The notes beneath the pieces were generated by a model that was not told where the DNA came from, made no database searches, and saw only the letters and a list, made by a program, of their open reading frames with translations. DNA of 9,927 nucleotides from assembly GCA_031289875.1 (NCBI GenBank), contig JAITOO010000120.1:1-9927 (forward strand). Reading direction: 5' to 3'. This document shows positions 6,850 to 9,927 of this stretch, piece by piece. A program made the translations under genes and the position numbers. Origin of the DNA: Flavobacteriaceae bacterium (GTDB taxonomy: Bacteria; Bacteroidota; Bacteroidia; Flavobacteriales; Weeksellaceae). Every line of letters starts with the position of its first letter. The first letter of the stretch is position 1.

Positions 6850-7400
6850 AGGTTGACGGGTTTTAATTCATTAAATGAGGGAGCATTCAGGTCTTTCTCA
6901 GAAAGGATTTCTTTGCCTTTTTCAATTTTCCAGTCGATGTTCAGCGTTTTGTCCAGCGGATTGATGCCCGATTCGCTTTCCTTGTGGTAAGATCCTTCGC
7001 ATTTGTAAGCGAAAAGCGCCGTTTCTGAGAGGACGGCAAAGCCATGCAGAAAGCCTTTCGGAATGAAAAGTTGTTTTTTGTTGTCGGACGAGAGTTCCAT
7101 TGCCACATGCTGCCCGAAAGTCGGGGAATTTTTGCGGATATCCACTGCTACGTCAATTACTTTTCCGTCAAGCACATATACGAGTTTTGCCTGCGCATGG
7201 GGCGGCAACTGCCGGTGCAGCCCGCGAATCACTCCATAGGAAGATTTGGACAAATTATCCTGCACAAAATCAGGCTTATATCCAATATGTTCTTTAAATT
7301 TTTCAACATTGAAAGTTTCCATAAAAAAACCGCGTGAGTCAGTAAACGCTTGAGGTTCAATAATAAAGCAACCTTTCAGTTTAGTTTCTGTTACCGTCAT
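6846..7400 (-). CDS. rfbC: dTDP-4-dehydrorhamnose 3,5-epimerase
   Basis: RfbC/RmlC epimerises dTDP-4-dehydro-6-deoxy-glucose at C3 and C5 to the L-rhamno form, the substrate for RfbD. The 184-residue cupin protein shows the family blocks DSRGFFMETF (21-30), VIRGLHRQ (58-65) with catalytic His62, and LFIPKGFLHGFAVLS (111-125). The Tyr in FAYKCE (Y132) matches the second catalytic residue. Length is standard. It begins 2 bases after the thioesterase stop and overlaps rfbD by 4 bases. The partner genes for the first two steps (rfbA, rfbB) are not in the window, so they must lie elsewhere. Confidence 0.97.
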   Translation of the reverse strand: MTVTETKLKGCFIIEPQAFTDSRGFFMETFNVEKFKEHIGYKPDFVQDNLSKSSYGVIRGLHRQLPPHAQAKLVYVLDGKVIDVAVDIRKNSPTFGQHVAMELSSDNKKQLFIPKGFLHGFAVLSETALFAYKCEGSYHKESESGINPLDKTLNIDWKIEKGKEILSEKDLNAPSFNELKPVNL

Positions 7401-7402
7401 TT

Positions 7403-7897
7403 TTATTTTTGAGAATGTAATTTGTTGAAATTTCTTAAACTTAAAACTCTTTCGTCAAAAGTCTTTTCGGGAATTTCCACCAGTAAATCCGTAAACAGTT
7501 TTATGGAATCTTCAGGCTGTCCTTCCGATTTTCTCGTCATAAGGTTGAAATAAATCGAAGTAAGCCACAACACAGCGTGAATACAGGTTTTTGATTCGTT
7601 GTACATCAAAATTTCTATTATGTTGATTTTGCTCGTAAAAAAAATAATCTTGCTTGTAATAGTCACATTTTGATTGAAACGTACTTCTTTCAAGTAGGCA
7701 ATCTGGTTTTGCAGTGCGACCCACGTGCAGCCCGTTCTCCGAGATTCCTCGAACAAATCAATATGATATTCGTTTGACATATGGTCATCCCGCGCATTGA
7801 GCATGTAATCCAAATAGCGGATATTGGAAAGATGACCGATAGGGTCGCAGTCAAAAAATCTGACTTTAGTGTGTGTTTCCGGTTCTTTATTAAACAT
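7403..7897 (-). CDS. Acyl-CoA thioesterase, hotdog fold (4HBT-like)
   Basis: The 164-residue product fits the single-domain hotdog thioesterases that hydrolyse acyl-CoA or acyl-ACP. The key block FFDCDPIGHLSNIRYLDYM (14-32) matches the 4HBT active-site helix pattern of D-x-D-x-x-G-H-x-x-N-x-x-Y, with the probable catalytic Asp at position 16. Downstream, residues 55-65 and 70-95 give the expected central helix and beta-strand pattern. The substrate cannot be inferred. The ATG at 7897 is 35 bases after a -7 promoter match, and the gene is first in an operon with rfbC (2-base gap) and rfbD. Why a thioesterase leads a rhamnose gene pair is unclear; it may simply be co-transcribed. Confidence 0.85.
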   Translation of the reverse strand: MFNKEPETHTKVRFFDCDPIGHLSNIRYLDYMLNARDDHMSNEYHIDLFEESRRTGCTWVALQNQIAYLKEVRFNQNVTITSKIIFFTSKINIIEILMYNESKTCIHAVLWLTSIYFNLMTRKSEGQPEDSIKLFTDLLVEIPEKTFDERVLSLRNFNKLHSQK

Positions 7898-7932
7898 GGC
7901 TTAATAAAATTTTTCGTCCATTTAGTATTTTT

Positions 7933-7940
7933 CAAAGGTA
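7933..7940 (-). promoter_or_regulatory. Candidate -7 element for the thioesterase-rfbCD operon
   Basis: Read on the minus strand this is TACCTTTG, an exact match to TAnnTTTG, 35 bases before the thioesterase ATG. A weak TTC about 20 bases upstream may stand for the -33 box. It is identical to the der -7 element on the other strand of the same intergenic region. Confidence 0.5.
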
Positions 7941-8057
7941 CACATTTTTAATTAAAAGTGAAGAATTAAAATTATCAAATTTCAGAGATACGCTACCCAA
8001 GTCATAGAAAATAAGCCATTTACATAATCAAAAAAACACTAACCCCTTTTCATCTTT

Positions 8058-8073
8058 GAATTTCCGAATTTCC
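8058..8073. repeat. Short tandem repeat upstream of der
   Basis: GAATTTCC occurs twice head to tail and is followed by a partial third copy (GATTTTT). A few bases later the 7-base unit ATACAAA also occurs twice. They lie between the two divergent promoters. No function is evident. Confidence 0.5.
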
Positions 8074-8106
8074 GATTTTTTCAATACAAAATACAAAATC
8101 AGTAAA

Positions 8107-8137
8107 TTGGCAGTTCGGCACATTCTCCTTACCTTTG
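8107..8137 (+). promoter_or_regulatory. der promoter (-33 TTG, -7 TACCTTTG)
   Basis: TACCTTTG (8130-8137) matches the Bacteroidetes -7 consensus exactly. A TTG at 8107-8109 sits 20 bases upstream, the expected -33 spacing. Transcription should begin near 8142, giving a leader of about 10 bases and ruling out any start codon upstream of 8152. This is the best-spaced promoter in the window. Confidence 0.6.
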
Positions 8138-8151
8138 CCAAAAATCCAACT

Positions 8152-9459
8152 ATGGCAAATATCGTAGCAATCGTGGGGAGACCCAATGTGGGAAAATCCA
8201 CGTTTTTCAACCGTCTGCTTCAAAGACGAGAGGCAATTGTGGACAGCACATCAGGCGTAACGCGCGACCGTCACTACGGAAAAAGCGACTGGAACGGCGT
8301 GGATTTCACCGTGATTGATACAGGCGGCTACGTTCACGGTTCGGACGATATTTTTGAAGGAGAAATTCGAAAACAGGTAGAACTCGCTCTGGAAGAGGCT
8401 TCCGCAGTTCTTTTCATGGTCGATGTTACCGAAGGAATCACCGATTTGGACAAAGAAGTGTCTCATCTGCTGAGAAGAACAAAAAAACCTGCTTTTCTGG
8501 TAGTTAATAAAGTCGATAACTCCATGCTCCAAAACGATGCAATGGAATTTTATTCGCTCGGATTTGAAAAATATTACACCATTTCGGGAATGACGGGAAG
8601 CGGCACAGGCGACCTGCTCGACGATTTGGTGAAAACTTTTCAACAGGCAGATTACATTGACCCGTTCGAGGGGTTGCCGAAAGTTACAATCGTCGGGCGA
8701 CCGAACGTCGGAAAATCCACACTGACAAACGCTTTGCTGGAAAACGACCGCAACATCGTAACAGACATCGCAGGCACAACGCGCGACAGTATCGAAACTC
8801 TGTATGACAAGTTCGGATACAAATTCGTCTTGGTCGATACGGCGGGAATGCGAAAGAAAAACAAGGTCAGCGAAGATTTGGAATTTTACTCCGTGATGCG
8901 CTCCGTGCGTTCCATTGAAGACTCCGATGTGGTCATTCTCATGATTGACGCTACGCAGGGCTGGGAAAGTCAGGATATGAATATTTTGTTTTTGGCGCAG
9001 AAATCAAGAAAAGGCATCGTGATTTTGGTCAATAAATGGGATTTGGTTGAAAAAGACAATTATACGCTGAAAAATTTTGAAAAAACAATTCGAGAAAAAA
9101 CCGCACCATTTACGGACGTACCGATTGTTTTCGTTTCCGCATTGACTAAGCAGCGGGTTTTCAAAACGATAGAAACAGCGATGAAAGTTTACGAAAACCG
9201 CGCAAGGCGTGTCAAAACCAGCAAATTGAATGAAATCATGCTCCCGATTATCGAAGCCACGCCGCCGCCGAGTATCAAAGGGAAATACATCAAAATCAAA
9301 TACTGCACCCAACTCCCGACTAAAACGCCTCAGTTTGCTTTTTTTGCCAACCTGCCGCAATACGTTAAAGAGCCGTACAAACGGTTTGTAGAGAATAAAT
9401 TGCGTCAAAATTTTGATTTTACGGGCGTTCCGATTGAGATATATTTCAGGCAGAAATAG
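8152..9459 (+). CDS. der: Ribosome assembly GTPase Der (EngA)
   Basis: Der is a tandem GTPase needed for 50S ribosomal subunit maturation. The 435-residue protein has GTPase domain 1 with GRPNVGKS (9-16), DTGG (56-59) and NKVD (119-122). Domain 2 has GRPNVGKS (182-189), DTAG (229-232) and NKWD (294-297). A KH-like C-terminal domain follows (about 350-435) with the family blocks [14 protein letters not shown] (371-384) and FANLPQYV (398-405). Both sets of GTP-binding motifs are intact. The ATG at 8152 is chosen because [16 protein letters not shown] puts the first P-loop at the usual position. An in-frame extension to 8056 would run through the promoter and has no homology-like content. It is divergent from the thioesterase operon. 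Confidence 0.98.
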   Translation: MANIVAIVGRPNVGKSTFFNRLLQRREAIVDSTSGVTRDRHYGKSDWNGVDFTVIDTGGYVHGSDDIFEGEIRKQVELALEEASAVLFMVDVTEGITDLDKEVSHLLRRTKKPAFLVVNKVDNSMLQNDAMEFYSLGFEKYYTISGMTGSGTGDLLDDLVKTFQQADYIDPFEGLPKVTIVGRPNVGKSTLTNALLENDRNIVTDIAGTTRDSIETLYDKFGYKFVLVDTAGMRKKNKVSEDLEFYSVMRSVRSIEDSDVVILMIDATQGWESQDMNILFLAQKSRKGIVILVNKWDLVEKDNYTLKNFEKTIREKTAPFTDVPIVFVSALTKQRVFKTIETAMKVYENRARRVKTSKLNEIMLPIIEATPPPSIKGKYIKIKYCTQLPTKTPQFAFFANLPQYVKEPYKRFVENKLRQNFDFTGVPIEIYFRQK

Positions 9460-9549
9460 AAAAATGATTACTTTTTTTCGCATCTTTTTCTATCTGCTGT
9501 CTGTGCTTTGTTTTTGAAAAAGCATTCCTAACTAATTGGACAACACCAC

Positions 9550-9588
9550 CGCAACAAAGTAAAAACTTTTTCTATTTACTTGGTTGTG
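9550..9588. repeat. Imperfect inverted repeat at the XRE gene 3' end
   Basis: CGCAACAAAGTAAA (9550-9563) pairs with TTTACTTGGTTGTG (9575-9588), with one A-G mismatch, one G-U pair and an 11-base loop. It overlaps the TAA of the small XRE reading frame. Neither strand has a T-run directly after it, so a simple terminator is not clear. It could stabilise the 3' end of the XRE mRNA. Confidence 0.5.
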
Positions 9589-9749
9589 CTTTTGGCGATT
9601 GTAACAGTTATTGCCTTGTTGCCCGTAATAAAAGTAGATATTTCCACACAGGATATGGTTGTTTGCGCTATGTCAGCCTGTATAGCCAAATCTTGTTGAG
9701 ACAAGCCCATATCCTCTCTATATCTTTTTACTTTACTGCCTATACTCAT
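9576..9749 (-). CDS. Small XRE-family helix-turn-helix regulator, possibly truncated
   Basis: The frame encodes 57 residues beginning MSIGSKVKRYREDMGLSQQD, a classic Cro/CI-type (HTH_3) start, followed by LAIQADIAQTTIS, which forms the recognition helix-turn-helix (about 16-33). The second half is less canonical: the usual E-x-G-K turn after the recognition helix is missing. Residues 47-57 (AITVTIAKSTTK in part) align with the last helix. Directly past the TAA the same frame reads IEKVFTLL before a TAG at 9528-9530, and family members typically have IAK, five residues, then IE-x-x-F. The stop therefore looks like an in-frame nonsense codon in a 73-codon gene. The HTH is likely to bind DNA, probably the palindromes just upstream of its own ATG. 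Its divergent neighbour is the leader-peptide gene. Confidence 0.6.
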   Translation of the reverse strand: MSIGSKVKRYREDMGLSQQDLAIQADIAQTTISCVEISTFITGNKAITVTIAKSTTK

Positions 9750-9750
9750 T

Positions 9751-9788
9751 TTAGCAAAATTTTGCTCAAAGTTAGCAAAATTTTGTTA
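9751..9788. promoter_or_regulatory. Tandem palindromic operators upstream of the XRE gene
   Basis: The 14-base sequence TTAGCAAAATTTTG occurs at 9751-9764 and again at 9772-9785, exactly 21 bases apart, or two helical turns. The first copy contains the perfect palindrome AGCAAAATTTTGCT (9753-9766); the second is TAGCAAAATTTTGTTA (9773-9788) with one mismatch pair. They bracket the candidate -7 element of the XRE gene and begin 2 bases from its ATG, a geometry expected for autorepression. Confidence 0.65.
9767..9774 (-). promoter_or_regulatory. Candidate -7 element of the XRE gene
   Basis: Read on the minus strand this is TAACTTTG, an exact TAnnTTTG match lying between the two palindromes, 17 bases before the ATG at 9749. 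Only a weak TTTC is present near the -33 position. A protein bound to either palindrome would block it. Confidence 0.5.
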
Positions 9789-9821
9789 GTATCATTGAAA
9801 AATAACTTCCACCTTTACACC

Positions 9822-9842
9822 ATAATTTTTCGCGAAAATTAT
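9822..9842. repeat. Palindrome upstream of the leader-peptide gene
   Basis: The core TTTTCGCGAAAA (9827-9838) is a perfect 12-base palindrome. With one extra T it extends to 8-base arms ATAATTTT and AAAATTAT. It lies 49 bases before the ATG at 9892 and may be an operator for that gene. Its sequence differs from the two palindromes at 9751-9788, so a second regulator is possible. Confidence 0.5.
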
Positions 9843-9891
9843 ACACAGTTAATAAAATAAAAATAAAAGTTTAACAAAAAAAAGTAAAATT

Positions 9892-9927
9892 ATGAACTTA
9901 GACAAATTAAACGTACAGGAACTCAGT
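9892..9927 (+). CDS. Double-glycine-type leader peptide precursor, partial
   Basis: Only the first 12 codons are in the window, encoding MNLDKLNVQELS with no stop before the edge. The pattern Met, charged/polar residues, L-x-x-L-x-V-Q-E-L-S resembles the leaders of Bacteroidetes precursor peptides (natural-product precursor or bacteriocin-like families) that usually continue to a Gly-Gly cleavage site for a peptidase-containing ABC exporter. The cleavage site and core peptide lie outside the window, so this is a family-style match and not a proof. The ATG follows an A-rich stretch typical of translation starts in this phylum. No TAnnTTTG element was found upstream. It is divergent from the XRE gene. 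Confidence 0.5.
   Translation, partial: MNLDKLNVQELS

Larger units (their letters stand above)
9460..9891. other. Region between der and the leader-peptide gene
   Basis: This 432-base stretch has no long gene. It holds a hairpin at 9550-9588, a small XRE-type gene on the minus strand, its tandem palindromes and candidate promoter, and another palindrome at 9822-9842, all listed separately. No rho-independent terminator for der is evident; T-rich runs at 9472-9478 and 9484-9490 follow the gene without a strong stem. The last 45 bases before 9892 are A+T-only or nearly so. Confidence 0.6.

Noticed and set aside
8058..8095. Short tandem repeats as a possible CRISPR or iteron array
   Set aside because: Only two copies of 7-8 base units are present without spacers, which is neither a CRISPR array nor a replication origin.
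8056..8151. N-terminal extension of Der by 32 residues
   Set aside because: It crosses the der promoter elements and a tandem repeat, and the start at 8152 gives the standard Der N-terminus.
9464..9517. 17-residue hydrophobic plus-strand frame after der (MITFFRIFFYLLSVLCF)
   Set aside because: It looks like a signal peptide but ends at once; T-rich DNA gives Phe/Leu-rich frames by chance.
9663..9860. 65-residue plus-strand frame near the right edge
   Set aside because: It is the exact antisense of the XRE helix-turn-helix frame and runs through the palindromic operators; the minus-strand reading has recognisable family content.

Overview
The window looks like chromosomal DNA from a member of the Bacteroidota, probably class Bacteroidia. 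Three things point there: the A+T-rich intergenic regions, repeated matches to the Bacteroidetes -7 promoter consensus TAnnTTTG upstream of genes (with no consistent Shine-Dalgarno), and the protein types themselves (DnaB with a long acidic tail, a DUF4136 lipoprotein, and the start of a Bacteroidetes-type double-glycine peptide leader). No taxon below class can be assigned from the sequence alone.

Layout, left to right. dnaB (+) encodes the replicative helicase. It faces a minus-strand group of yjjP-like, yjjB-like and dtd genes, which encode a split ThrE-family exporter plus D-aminoacyl-tRNA deacylase. The dnaB/dtd gap holds a strong hairpin terminator and a stem-loop that may belong to a small RNA. 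Divergent from yjjP is a DUF4136 lipoprotein gene (+), then a 423-base gap with only doubtful small ORFs, then an SPFH/band-7 membrane protein (+) that resembles plant HIR proteins. Convergent to it is a compact minus-strand operon: acyl-CoA thioesterase, rfbC, rfbD (the last two steps of dTDP-L-rhamnose synthesis). Divergent from that operon is der (+), an essential ribosome-assembly GTPase with a well-placed promoter that fixes its start codon.

The right edge (9460-9927) is the least ordinary part. It holds a small minus-strand XRE-type helix-turn-helix gene whose family-like reading continues past an in-frame TAA. A pair of near-identical palindromes 21 bases apart brackets that gene's candidate promoter. 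A separate palindrome follows, and then the first 12 codons of a divergent gene, MNLDKLNVQELS, which matches the leader style of Bacteroidetes double-glycine (bacteriocin/RiPP-like) precursor peptides. This suggests that a peptide export or maturation locus begins here and continues beyond the window.

Most of the window is housekeeping: replication, translation quality control, ribosome assembly and sugar-nucleotide synthesis. No rRNA, tRNA, CRISPR array or intact insertion sequence was seen.
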